Positions 35,951-47,960 of a stretch of DNA of 64,000 bases are shown here, piece after piece; position 1 is the first letter of the stretch, and the number at the start of each line of letters is the position of its first letter. Position numbers and translations under genes: made by a program. Under the pieces are notes generated by a model, which saw nothing but the letters and a program-made list of their open reading frames with translations, was not told the DNA's origin and searched no databases. Source of the stretch: Siphonodentalium dalli. Lineage: Eukaryota > Mollusca > Scaphopoda > Gadilida > Siphonodentaliidae. Location: assembly GCA_032622095.1 (NCBI GenBank), contig CP136064.1:141191954-141255953 (forward strand). The letters are read 5' to 3'.

Positions 35951-38040
35951 TGTCATAAGTTCATATATGTTTGCATATTCAAAGCACAGTTCTTTATATT
36001 ATTTTAACAATATCGTAAGCATCTTCTGTTTCCTCAACCAAAACTAATTATTAAAATCTGTTATCTGAAGTAAAAAGAGGCCTCAACCATTACACATGTG
36101 CATGTATGGATCCCATGGGGGAATCATAATATGGAATTGATTCATACCAAAAGCATCCCGTTCACCATCACTTGAGATCACAGCAATTAAAATATGCTGA
36201 TCTTGAAGATAATCCACATCTCCAAAATGAGGTTTCAGCTGCAAAAAAAAAGAAGATGAGTGGTAATTTCAATCTGCTCAAATATAAAGCTTCCATCTCA
36301 AAGGTCTCTTCAGTCGCAAAATGGATAAACGAGCATCTACATCTTGTTTACGTCTACTTTATGATAATCAACCCCCAGTAACCAGAGCGGGTTATAGCGA
36401 GGTCCGGGTATTAATTTAGCGGAGAAGACAAAATGTGCATTTTCACATCATGTTTGTAGAAAAAGCCCGGATATATCCAACAATTTGTTTCCCTTGTACA
36501 CAGATCAGCTATTATGATATTTCCAGCTTCAGTGCAACCATGTACCCATCATATGCAAATGAAATTATTAACTAACACCGAAAACTTCCAGTTTTAACAT
36601 ATTTTGTGTGATTCTGTAGTCCAGAATAAACAACGAACATGGCTGATGCAATTTATCTACAACTGATGTTGATCTTTTCCTCTCAACTGAATTCCATGAT
36701 ACCACAAAACGTTGTAATACTTTCTCAATCTGGAAGCAGGTAAATAGCAACTGTCTTATTTCCTGAGACAGGTAATAGCAGTGAAAGACCAGGTTATAGC
36801 AAGGAGTCTTTTTCTGTTTTCATTTTTTTCTTCTAACTCTTATCGCAATGTAGCATACACTCTTTCAAATCAGTTATTTTGGAAACTTATGGATTTATGG
36901 ACCAATTTGAATATGATTCTGGTATTATGTGATCAGTATGTGTTGTATGTATCTGTCAAAATCCTTGTTGTACATACAGTTCTCTGAATTAAAAAAAAAT
37001 TGGTGTAAAAATCGGTGCTGTGATAGATAGAAAATTCTGGTAGAGATTGACACCAAACATTATTTCTTCAAGATATTCGACAGGGCACGAATCTCCACTA
37101 TAGTCACCAAGACGTCACAAATATTGTTATACAGACGTCTTCTGGACGTAAGTTTAATGTCTACGCAATGTCGGAATCTTTTCCTGGTTATGTTGCACGA
37201 AATTCTGGGAAAGCCATTATATATTGACGTCGCATCAATGTTCTATACTGGTCATTGTTGAGATAGGTGCTATTAAAAATGGTCTTTTAATTTGCCAGTT
37301 CAGTGTGAATATAAGTAAATGGATGTTGTCTTTGTTATGAAAGTATTTTTACCCAGAATACGGCAAATTTACGCAGTCTGACCTCCCTCAAGTGCCCAGT
37401 GGGTATCGTTCCACAGATGAAATTCGCTGGAACTGTGTTAGAAAAGCCACATTTCCGAGCCAACTCCCGGGACTGATACAGTGTAAACAATACTGTCAGC
37501 ACTAAATTATCTTTTAATCTTTCAGTTGAGTGTAAATCTGATATGCATAAAATAATGTTTATACAATATCAAAATGGGTGCGAAGTGCGCAAATGGGCTG
37601 CTGTGCAGGGGCCTGTGACACAATATGCCACTGAATAAAAAGCTCCCGAAGTGAGACCTTTCAAGATGATAATGCATGTGCACAAAGGAGCTGCAGGTCC
37701 CTCCTCATAAAGGCTCCTAAATGTAGTCTGTATCAGTTTGTAGATATAGCAATAAAGTCATATTTGATTATAATGTGTTCCATATGTGCATGCATATATG
37801 TGGGGTAGGGAGGAGGTATAAAATACAGTTTTAGTTCAATAAAGTGTTCCCTGGTGCCTGCAGTGACAAAAAAAAATGCCATTCCATTGCTAATATAGAA
37901 ATGAGAATGTGTTCATGACCATGGAGATAAAAAAAAGTTATAAAGAACATTTATATACCCGACATTTTTGACGGGCAATCCCCTAGTTAAGCAATAAAAC
38001 CATAAGAGGATTTCAAAAAAACCATAAGATGATTTTTTGA
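35951..38040. other. No gene recognised
   Basis: Mostly unique AT-rich sequence. Frames 36172-36381 (+), 36568-36750 (-) and 36781-36987 (+) show no motif. A run of about 17 G is at 38055-38071. Confidence 0.4.
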
Positions 38041-38089
38041 CATGTAGGTACTGGGTGGGGGGGGGGGGGGGAGATATCTTGGCCTGGAC

Positions 38090-38400
38090 ATTTCCCCCTC
38101 CAACCCCAAACCCCAACTTTGTCGTACTACCATACTATACTGGCAGTCTGGCACTTGAGGTATATTTATAATTACGGAAGGCGCATATTTTAGGAGGGAA
38201 AGATTCCATTCTGAGGAAAATATTCCACAATCTAAACAAATTTTGAAAACATTCACCCCCACCCCAAACCCCAACTTTGTCATACTACTATGCTGTACTG
38301 GCAGTCTGGCACTTGATATATATATATAATTATTAAAGGCGCATATTTTAGGAGGGAAAGGTTCCATTCTGAGGAAAATATTCCTCAATCTAAAACAAAT
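38090..38400. repeat. 158-bp tandem repeat, two units
   Basis: 'CCCCAAACCCCAACTTTGTC' recurs at a spacing of 158 bp (38111 and 38269 for CCCCAACTTTGT), with 'GGCGCATATTTTAGGAGGG' and 'TTCCATTCTGAGGAAAATAT' in each unit. The minus-strand frame 37987-38388 reads through the units and is not taken as a gene. Confidence 0.8.
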
Positions 38401-38404
38401 TTGA

Positions 38405-40020
38405 AAAACTTCCCTAAAATCATAGACATTGTGTCTGAGCTATGTTTAATGAATTCTTTTATGATCAGGTCTGGTTTATTCATTTTAAAGTAGTTATTGC
38501 TTTTTTAATTTCTGCACAATTTATGGGAGTATTCAGGTGATTATTCTCATGCTCTTCTGATAGGTTTGAAATAAGAGATATTTCTGACTCTTTCTTATTA
38601 TCTTCGGGAAGATTTGAACATAGCAATGAACTATAGTGTTTTATCCATTGGCTGTCATTTATGGGTGACTGTGGTTTAACTTTTTGTTTGTTCCAATGTT
38701 GGAAGAACTTCCAGAATTCTTTGGGATTGTAATGTTGATCTAGGTTATTGATATTCTCAGAAAGAGACTCAAAAAATTCTTTCTTAGATTTGTTCCACTG
38801 TTATTGTATCTTTTCCGGGTATAAAGGCAGCACTACATTCTTTGGTTCATTATGTAACTTTTTGGCCAACTTTCTAACTTCTCTTCTCATCCTGAAACAC
38901 TCCATTGTTTTTATATTTATTTATTTTGTTTCTGAATTTATCTATATTTGTAGTTTTTATAGGTTTGAATTGAAGTGAAATCTTAGCGCATCATTGTAAA
39001 TGCCTTTCATTTTTTCTGCTATATGATCAATATATTTGCAACATTTATCTTCATAAAATGAGGTCTATTTATAATGAAAGTATATTATTCACAGATTTCT
39101 GATTTGATCGAGATTGTATTTCTGAACAGTAATGCAGATTCATTTTGCGAAATGTATCTACCAGGTAAGTTGAATGTGGATATAAAGTCATCAAAATATT
39201 TGAAGTCATTATATTTTTATTATCACTGATATTGGAGCCTGGTCAGAAAATTAATTAGTTGGGTGAACTCTGAATTGAACAATGTCATAAAATAACTGCA
39301 TTGAGGTTATATAATCAACAGTGCTTTGGCCATTGTGACTACCAAATATATTATAACCTAGTGAATCTCCCAAGAATCTGCCATTTATTAAACATTCTCA
39401 ATTGAAGATCTTTGCAGATTTCAGTCAGAAGTTCTCCTTGGATATTATTTTGTTCATCTAGTTGATTTCTTGATAGTTCTATATCTTTGGTATAATTACA
39501 GTCTGTTATAATAAATCTTCACCCATGTGGTCCATAGAATCATTTCTAATGAAATCTTCTAAGCCATAATTCCTAGCCTTAAAATCTCCACAAAGCAAAA
39601 TTTGCCCACAATCTGTAAATGAAAGTATCTCATTCCTAATGTCTTTGAATATTTCTTCTGAAGTTTTCTTATTAATTATTGGTTTTACATATAAGAAGCC
39701 AATATATATATTTGGTTTTTTGTAAAGCTCGAACCACAGTGAAGTTGCTGATATTTTAATCTGACTGATGTGTTTTCTAATGCTTGGTTTGCAATAAACT
39801 AGCATACCACATGAGTTTTGACCTTTTTTCTTTTAGCTTTAGATGAAAATGGAGTACAAAAACCATCAATGTTGCTGGGAGATTCACTAGACATAGTTTC
39901 AGCAAGACATAATATATCATATTTATCTAAAAGAGAAGTAAATGTAATATCTGAAACCTTTTTACCCATTCAAATTAATATCAAAGCCAATGATGCTGTG
40001 ACTGTTTGTATGAGGAAAAC
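38405..40020 (-). pseudogene. LINE debris: APE-type endonuclease and start of reverse transcriptase
   Basis: From 40020 downward the minus strand encodes 'LDKYDILCLAET', a frameshift near 39820, then (39805-39506) 'MLVYCKPSIRKHIS', 'LWFELYKKPNIYIGFLY' and 'ILLCGDF'. These are blocks of the apurinic-type endonuclease of non-LTR retrotransposons. Further down, about 38760-38560 encodes the usual linker 'NPKEFWKFFQHWNKQK', and about 38520-38430 'TPINCAEIKKAITTLK' followed in another frame by 'KPDLIIKEFIKHSS', the beginning of the reverse transcriptase. The catalytic RT core is absent. Multiple frameshifts; dead. It is a different LINE lineage from the one at 56829. Confidence 0.75.
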
Positions 40021-40129
40021 AAATGAGTTATATATTCAACAGTATACCAAACAGCATTGCATTGATACTTGACATCAATACATACATGTATATACCTCCT
40101 TGAATATTATATTTGTGTTAGTATCTTAA

Positions 40130-40781
40130 AGGGGTACTGTACCCCAATTTCAATAAATTCCCGGTGACAATAGCGATCTAATATCAATAGTATATTTTAA
40201 AATAACTAATTTGAGTCGACGATGTCTACTGAAAACGTTCCGGTTAACAGGCTATCACAAAAGTAAAATTGAATTATTTAATATAAATTAATTTATGGCT
40301 GGAGTCATAAAATGGAGTATTATGCCAGTACGAGTTACCGTTCTTGAAATCGTATCTGTTGCGTGTCTTTTATCGACGGCCGTTCGCGAACATTATTGAG
40401 TTGCAAACAAAACATCAAACATGTTACCTGCAAAAGAAAGGCCGCTATAACCGATTCGGAAAAAAAAGAGAAAGAAACAATAGTCATAAAGCGTCAAGTA
40501 TTTTTATAGGGAGTGAGATTGTTCGATGGAAGAGATTGAAGACATCAATTGAAGCTGTGAACAATGAACTTCCGGTTCTTCCTGCGACCTGAGTATTCTC
40601 CGGTGAAGGTCAAAAACATGGCGCGTACTTTGAAATCGTAATATATTCGTTTCCAAGATCAATATTTTCTTCGGTAAATTAGGTTTATACGAAACTCATA
40701 TAACACGAACACAATCTAACTTGAAAGTTATTTCAATGGAAGTAAATAAAAAAATTGTCTATCCCTGTGTACAGTACCCCT
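40130..40781. mobile_element. 652-bp TTAA-target DNA transposon
   Basis: TTAA at 40126-40129 and 40782-40785. Termini 'AGGGGTACTGTACCCC' (left) and, on the other strand, 'AGGGGTACTGTACACAGGG'. The TTAA target suggests piggyBac or Kolobok. The frame 40344-40592 (+) contains 'RYNRFGKKRERNNSHKAS' and 'SEIVRWKRLKTSIEAVNNEL', which looks like a real protein segment resembling uncharacterised mollusc proteins, but it is too short for a transposase. Confidence 0.8.
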
Positions 40782-40789
40782 TTAAGGTA

Positions 40790-41478
40790 TTGTTGTAATA
40801 ATATTCAATATTTATATGACTTTGAACCAATCATGTTATAATTTCAAAGGATTTAGCATCTAAATGAGTTGTATTATAGTAATTTAACTGAATATAAATA
40901 ACATTGTATCAATGTGAATTAATACATTCTACTTCTTCAACACTTTCAGTACATATTTTTTATAAAACATATTATTCTTCAATTTATTTGTACAAGTTCT
41001 GTAGGGAGACAGCTATTTAATTCCAAGTCAAGCGCCACTCTCATCCATAGTCCTGTTGTGTATTCAGTACCATGTCTCCTTGTCAGATGCATGCAGCGAA
41101 TAATATTCTAAATTTTTTTGGTAAGCTTCTTGCCAATTTCAGTCGACAGAAGCCATGTAATCGGAATGTATACAGTATATGTCTATGTTTTAATACCACG
41201 ACTTATTTTACATATACATGTAAATGTATATACTGCTACATATCTATTTGTGTCAATATTATTTAATTTAAATGTATTTCATATGAGAAATGAAACATAT
41301 TCAAGAGTTCCAGATTCGGCCCAAAACTGTGGCTATTTGGATATTAAAGTTGACATTGAATTATTATTATTTTGCATGTGTGTCAGAATTTGTAATGCTA
41401 CAATTACAATGTATGCCCAGAGGAATGCATAATTATGCAAACATGTTCTCCCAGTCTCAGGGATGATCTTGGTGCCAT
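40790..41478. other. No gene recognised
   Basis: AT-rich sequence. Overlapping short frames at 41072-41432 have no motif. Confidence 0.4.
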
Positions 41479-42167
41479 TAGGGTCCGACGAATCGGCTAT
41501 TTCAACATCGAATCGAATCGAATTATAAATAAAATCGAATCTCGAATCGAATCTTTTTCAAACACTTCAGCAGATTCGCTACCAATCAGTGGGAGGTACA
41601 TGTACGAGCAAAATGGGGGCAAATGTCCGATGATTTCATAACGTCAGTGAGATAACTCAGATTACGAAGGAGGTTTATTAAACTTAATTTATATGACATG
41701 ATATGAACAATATTTAATCACAGTTTAAAACAGTTTAATATATGAGAATGGCACATAATTTCATATTTTGTGCCACTGCCACTATGCGTGATTGAAGTTC
41801 GTGAAAAGTAAGCAGTTTGGAACTTGGGAGTTAATGGAGTCTGATTCGAGTCAAAGCAAATGCAAACTCTTCTGCGTATGTACGCTTCACCCTGTCACTC
41901 ACAGCAGGCAAGCGCGATATCAATATTGTGCATCGTGACTTGGGAATGGCGCATATATGCCAAGAGGATTACAGGAACTATAGTATCCCAACTTGGGCCT
42001 ATCCGTCGGAAAGCTGAATGAACAACAATATTCCATGTCCCGGATAACATATATGCTGTTTAAAGATGTTAGTTGGATTTGGAGACAACATAACGGAGCC
42101 CAAAATGTTTATTTAATATATCTATATCGTTTAAATTAAAAAAAAATATATTATTTGATTGAGCAAT

Positions 42168-42494
42168 ATATAATTTTTAAAATTATAATTAATTTTTCCT
42201 TAAGGGAAGCCCGAAACTGAACTATATGGATTAGATCTCCGGCCTTGTGTCAATCAGGAGGGTTAAAATTTTATTGCTGTCCGACTCCGTTTCATACCCA
42301 AGTTTAGATTAGTCACGCATGAATACGCCCAAGTAAATACCGCATTCTTATTATCTGATCAGTTTTTATTTCCGACTTAATCATGAGATTTGCGAGTCAC
42401 GGGGTTGGGAATGGCACCACCATGGGAGGGATCTCTGATAGTTCAGTTTCGTCTTCCCTTAAGGAAAAATTAATTATAATTTTAAAAATTATAT
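42168..42494. repeat. Inverted-repeat (MITE-like) segment with ~54-bp arms
   Basis: Left arm 'ATTTTTCCTTAAGGGAAG' with AT-rich outer sequence (42168-42222), and a near-perfect complement at 42441-42494. Just outside the right arm, 'AAGCCCTTCAACTGAACTAT' repeats the start of the inner sequence, as also seen near 48640 on the minus strand. Confidence 0.75.
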
Positions 42495-42791
42495 GTTTCC
42501 GCCAAAGGAAAGCCCTTCAACTGAACTATATGGATTGGAATGAAAGCCCAGGAGGAGGCACGAGCAATAAAGTTAATTAATATCCAAATTCAATGGGAAT
42601 GCACTCTTCCGAAACAGATTTCATGTATTATATCAAATGTGATTTTATAATAGTCTTGAATCCGATATGATTATGTTACATGAAAGAGCTCCCAATTCAG
42701 ATTCCGACATTGCTCAAACGTGTACCTCCCCCCCTTGTTTTTGGAAGAAACGTCCCAGGTAGTGCCATATAATTCATGCGAGCGAGACAGC

Positions 42792-45700
42792 CAGTGTTCG
42801 CGCTGGACCGAAAAAACTTTAGCCAAAAGTTTAGCCAAATGAAAATTTGATTAGCCAAATGAAAACGAGAGGCCGATCACGATCGGCAGATGTTTAACCT
42901 ATACCTTGGCGATAGCGATTATCTATAACTGATAATTGGTCAAAGATATGATCACAGTAATACATATATCAGTACCTAACTTAAAATCAAAAGGTCAAAT
43001 AATTTGTCTTGAGAAGGGGTTAAAGTAATTGGGGTGGGGGAGGAGTCGTTTTAAATCTCATAACTCTGTCCCTATTCACACAAGGACCTCTCACTGTGAG
43101 ATCCAATTGTTTAGCCATTAATAAATTTGACAGATAGGATAAACAAATATCCAGCCAGCAGGTTGTTCATCTTTACCTTCATACAACCTAGCGCTATGTA
43201 ACATATGTCATCACTCAATTAATAACAGATTTTGCTTGGAATGACATCTATTAAAGGTATTCTCATACTCTGGATATTGGATGTTCACATGGCAATTTAT
43301 TGACATCATTATATTACATGCAACTATTGCAATAAAATCTTCACATTTTCAATACAGGACATCACACCTTATTAATGGAATACAACTAAAACAAATTAGT
43401 GTCAATGACAATTTTTTTTTTTGAATTAAATAATTTTGTTATTATTATAAAAGTTTTTTTATATTTGTTTATGTTAAATTGAGCGAGGAAATTCAATCTA
43501 AAAAAATATGAAAAATCCAAATTTAAAAAAAAAGAAAAAAAAAAGAAGGGTCATAACTCCTTTAAAATAAATCGGATCAAACCCGTATTACACCTCGAAC
43601 TGTATTTTGGGATGAGAAACCTATATACAAAATTTGGTTCCGATCAAATAGAAAATGTTAGAGTTATCGCATTATACCTAAAGTGTCTGACAGACAGACA
43701 GATATAGATGGATGGACAGACGAGTGGTCAATCCAGACATTGACGCTATGTGTACCATACTATGGTATAGGTACACATAAACAGTTTTATCTCATGCAGA
43801 GTACAGGAAAAATACATCGAACCTGGTGTGCCCCTTTAATTTTTCAATTCACATATGTAATTGAAATCAATGTCGAAAAAGCTTTCCATTAATATATAGA
43901 TAAAACAAACTAGACCTACAGTACTAAAAGTGTTATGAACAATTATTTTGTTCCCATAGACTGATACAGAGCTCTCAAGTTTAAAAAAAACAAAAAATTC
44001 CAATGGTAATGCTATTAAACAATGAAACCAGATTATGCCTTTAAGATGAAATTTAAATAACCATGCATATAAAATATAATAGTATAAACATTCCACCTGT
44101 GATATGGCCAGAGATACTTATAGAGTATAAAGTATATCTGATACAGCCAACACATCTCCTAGCAGTTAATTAACTGAATACAAGAGATAACCAACTTCAT
44201 GGTATTGTAACTAGATACTATCTCTGTGTGAGAAGACAACTTCATAGCATCCTGAACCTGATTTATTAGATACTATCTAGACAGTGCCACCTGTGTATCT
44301 TTGATATATTTTAGCGATGAATAAAATAATCAAATGGCCATAACTCCAGTAAAAAGTACCGGATCAAACACATATTCGAACTCAATCTGTATTTTGAGTT
44401 GAGAAACTCACATACAAAATTTGGTTCCTATCAGTTGAAAAATTGTTTATTTATCGAAGCATTCATGAATTCTATGTCAAAGGGCCATAACTCCATTAAA
44501 AAATATCGAATCAAACCCATATTCGAACTCGATATGTATTTTGGGTTGAGCAACTCACATACCAAATTTGGTTATGGTCAGATAATTTCTTTTTGAGTTA
44601 TGGCAGCATGCATAAATTCTAAGTTTAAAAAGGGCCATAACTCAGTAAAAAAAAACTCGGATCAAACCCATATTCGAACTCGATCTGTATTTGGTGCTGA
44701 GAAATTCATATACAAAATTTGGTTCCGATCAGATAGAAAATATTTCAGTTATCGCACCATGTGTAAAGTGTCTACAGACAGACAGACAGACAGACGGACG
44801 GACTAACGACTAGTGGTCAATCCGGGCAACGACACTATGTTTACCATACTATGGTATGGGTAAACATAAAAACTTTAGCCAAATATTTTTTGGTCAAATT
44901 AAATCAACGTTTCTAGTCGGTTCACAATTAATGACCAAAATATTTGTTTTAAACTTTATTTGTTATACTCAGAATGAAAACATGATTAAAACAACACAAA
45001 AAACAACTTTAAAAACAATATTATACGAACATATCATACAGGCATTCGCATTCGCAAACATGAAACTAACATTCTATATAATTATAATCCGCTAAACTAA
45101 TTGTAATAACTCTATGCCGTTGACACTATTGACACCATTCCATGACAGCCGCTAACTATGGCTTATTATACTGTAGTAAGGTGTTAACTGGTGAATATCT
45201 ATTGTATTCAAATCTTTTATGATGTGAAGCCCGGTTAATAGACGGGATGCACTTTATGACACCCATTACGAAACCATTGAGTTAAGAACTGCTCTTCTAT
45301 AACGAACAAAGCATTTATGTATTTTACCTTACAGACTGTATATCAATTACATAACCAGTATACAGCTTATACATTTTGACGATTAGCCTGGTTAGGCTCT
45401 CAACGGAGAGCCCAATGTCTGAACATCAGAAATCTTTTTAGGCGTCAGTAAACTAATGTCATTCGGTCTCGTCGTATTCAGTAGTCAGGTTCATTCGTCT
45501 GTTCAGTAACTTCCTCACATCTACTATCGTCATTTCGTATGTCCGTTAGAGGACACTCAGTCTGTGGTATAGAAGTCTGTCTTTGTCCGAAAAAGTCAGT
45601 CAGTTAAAACTACAGCGGTATCACTAAGTAATCACCTATTCATTGTGCTCACTGATGACAACTCTCTTCAACTCCGCCACAATTCAATCAACGCCACCGT

Positions 45701-45923
45701 TACGGAACGATATTTCATAAGTAAGAAAATAACGAAATACTTTCGTCACCTAACTTCGTCTTGAATGTCGATTTATTGAGCGCTTTTATTAATTAGCTTT
45801 CTGACTCCATGCTTTCCGTCTCCATTTGGGGTAAAAAAAAGTTTAGCCAAATTAAATTTTTATTAGCTAAATACGAAAAAGATTAGCCATTGGCTAATTT
45901 GGCTACCGACAGCGCGAACACTG
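42792..45923. mobile_element. Non-autonomous hAT element with perfect 8-bp TSD, carrying family H copy 4
   Basis: The termini are inverted: CAGTGTTCGCGCTG at 42792 and CAGCGCGAACACTG ending at 45923. Flanks are identical: GAGACAGC at 42784-42791 and 45924-45931. Eight-base duplications and CAG-type ends are the hAT signature. Removing family H (42863-44872) leaves about 1.1 kb, too short for a transposase. Subterminal 'TTTAGCCAAA' and 'GATTAGCCATTGGCTAAT' words repeat at both ends. The right part matches 13869-14843. Confidence 0.9.
42863..44872 (+). mobile_element. Family H non-autonomous element, copy 4
   Basis: It starts AAACGAGAGGCC with GCCGATCACGATCGGC and ends in a GACAGACAGACAGACGG-type tract near 44780, a GTTTACC..GGTAAAC palindrome and ACATAAAAA at 44872. 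An internal earlier 3' end (GTGTACC..GGTACAC, ACATAAA) lies at about 43780, so two terminal modules are present as in copy 1. Three ~147-bp units are near 44336, 44482 and 44631. Inserted in the hAT element: the flanks GCCAAATGAAAA and ACTTTAGCC join without a visible TSD longer than A-tract. Confidence 0.85.
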
Positions 45924-46126
45924 GAGACAGCCGAGCAAGTATAACTTTTGAAGAGACTTTTTGCCCTTCACGTCTTCCGTCGCTTCATCCTATTCCCTTT
46001 GTCATCTTCTTCTACAGTGCTAGAACCTTCCTGAAGGAGGTAAATACTGGTATTTTATCGCAAATTGTTTAAATGAAGCAATATAAGAGATCAACCTGTG
46101 TCCTCATCCGTTACATAATCACTTAC

Positions 46127-46276
46127 CAGAGGAACGTCAGAATCCTCGTCCGACAGTGTGCCTGGGGACCTACTGTCGACCTGCGATTCTTGCTCATTGT
46201 CGTTAAACCTCCCGACGCCATGTGATGCAGAGAAGCATGTCAGGATCGACGCCAGCAACAGAATTGCCTGCATCAA
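46127..46276 (-). CDS. Possible first coding exon of a secreted protein
   Basis: From ATG at 46276 the minus strand encodes 50 residues: a signal-peptide-like start 'MMQAILLLASILTCFSASHG' (hydrophobic core AILLLASILTCF, small residues before a plausible cleavage) and an acidic, Ser/Asp-rich stretch with 'SDEDSDVPL'. The open frame is followed directly by GTAAGT (complement of 46121-46126), a strong 5' splice-site match, in phase 0. The surrounding 46.1-46.8 kb is visibly GC-richer than the rest. No next exon, promoter or protein family is recognised. If real, the hAT and family H insertions at 42.8-45.9 kb would lie downstream, in intron 1. The overlapping plus-strand frame 46158-46424 is a competing reading, so confidence is limited. 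Confidence 0.4.
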
Positions 46277-47370
46277 GTTGGGATACCAGACTGTGGAAGA
46301 GGCCTACTCTGAAATGGTTCGATGCAAAAACAAATGCTCTTGCATTTGGGATAAGGAGCTATGTCCTGTCCAAGGTCACCCCCTCCAAAATTCTGGGGCG
46401 TCATCAATGGCCCATGTACAATAGGCTGCACCCCCAAGCCCAGAAGAGCATAGGGAATAAGTTCTGATGAGCCATTTGACCAAAGGAAGCCCCTTCCATG
46501 GAATCTCCAAATGCAGGTGGTTCTGACTAAACTGGAATAAATGTCGATGACATACATGTACCACTATGATCACATGACGGCGGAGGAGCAGGCCGGAGGT
46601 ATCCCGAAGAAGTACGATTCCAGGGGATCGACTGGACCCCATCTTGTAATGATGTGGGCCACTGCACCATGGGGAAGAGTCAGAAGGCCATTTGGCTGGT
46701 GCGCTATGTCTATGAGCAAGAGTGTCACGTGACAACGAGTTTTCCCCACCCAGAACAGCCGCCAAAGGCTACTCCCAGGTGCCCAATAATTGTGATGGCC
46801 TAAAAACAGATCTTCTTGGCAGAAATCCAGGCCGAAATCAATAATACTGACGGAAATTTCACTGTATGTGGAATAAAAGTGTATCGTTGGGAATTTTCTC
46901 GAAAATTAATAATCATACTGACACTACCATTAGGCACCTGAGAGTAAGATGCCGGGGCAATCACCCTTGAAGATTGGTTTCCCGAATCAACAAATTGCAG
47001 CACCCGCCTACCACTGGTTCAGACTGTCATAGCAGGACCGGGGGCCAGAACTGGTCCTGCCCAAGGTAAAGACTGGTACGGTTGCTCAAAGTTCGTAATC
47101 ATTGACTAATATGCCCTCACCCGAACTATGACAAGTAATCCACCCGTAATTGAGCAACCCGCAGGGTGTGTGGCCATCAAATTTGAATCACGTTTGACTG
47201 CAAGACATGCTGTTAGTTATAACGAAGCAAGGTTAATATACAATACAGTCTGTTGGTTATTGAATGGAAAGTAAGGTTAATATAAAATTACTTTATACCC
47301 CTGGCCACGTGATCTTTAAGACCTGCTATAAATTGAATTACAGGTAAGATACTGTCTTTTCTCGTTTATG
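46277..47370. other. GC-richer unique sequence, no certain gene
   Basis: Several overlapping frames on both strands (for example 46376-46765 - and 46800-47003 -) reflect the higher GC content. None has a recognisable domain. It could be the 5' flank of the exon at 46127-46276. Confidence 0.35.
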
Positions 47371-47379
47371 AGGACGATG

Positions 47380-47960
47380 ATTTCCGAATGCACATGTGCA
47401 AGAACTTGGCCGTTTCCGTTAGAAAAGTGCGTTGACAGCGGACGTGCTGATACAAATGCCTTTTCGTTATGCTTGTATCAAATCTATTTGCCAGATAATC
47501 ATTGGATATGTGACAATAGACGGAAAAGAGCCATGTCTTGGCCTCTTTGGAAATATATTGGCAGTGGATGTGCGCAATATAAACGCTGTGCATGTAATCT
47601 CGCTTTAGACATGTGACAATACAAATGCAGTCCTTTCTGATATTCGCCAGACAATCATTTGGATATGTGGCAATAGAAGGAAAATAGTCATGATTTGGAC
47701 TCTTTTACGGAAATCATAAGGGCAGTGGCCATGCACAATATAAATGTGTTGCATGTAACTGCGCGTCATACATGAGTGAAAGCTATTTGGCAGATTATCG
47801 TTTCGATATATGTGGAAATAGAAGTTAATGAGCCAAGTGATGGACTCTATTGGAAAGACTATTGGCAGTGAATCTGGAGCACTTGACAATATTTATGCTT
47901 TCTATTTCACTGTTTGCCGTTATTATTCACTGATGAAAACCGCAAAGTATATCAGTATTG
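47380..47960. repeat. Three diverged tandem units of about 150 bp
   Basis: Anchors 'GCCAGATAATCATTGGATAT' (47491), GCCAGACAATCATTTGGATAT-like (about 47646) and 'GGCAGATTATCGTTTCGATA' (about 47791). Each is followed by GTGRCAATAGANGGAAAA-type sequence and a TTGGCAGTG-like block. An old satellite remnant. Confidence 0.65.

Noticed and set aside
46158-46424. Cysteine-containing plus-strand frame overlapping the candidate exon
   Set aside because: No splice or signal features; it overlaps the minus-strand exon that has a leader and a GTAAGT donor. Kept only as a competing reading.
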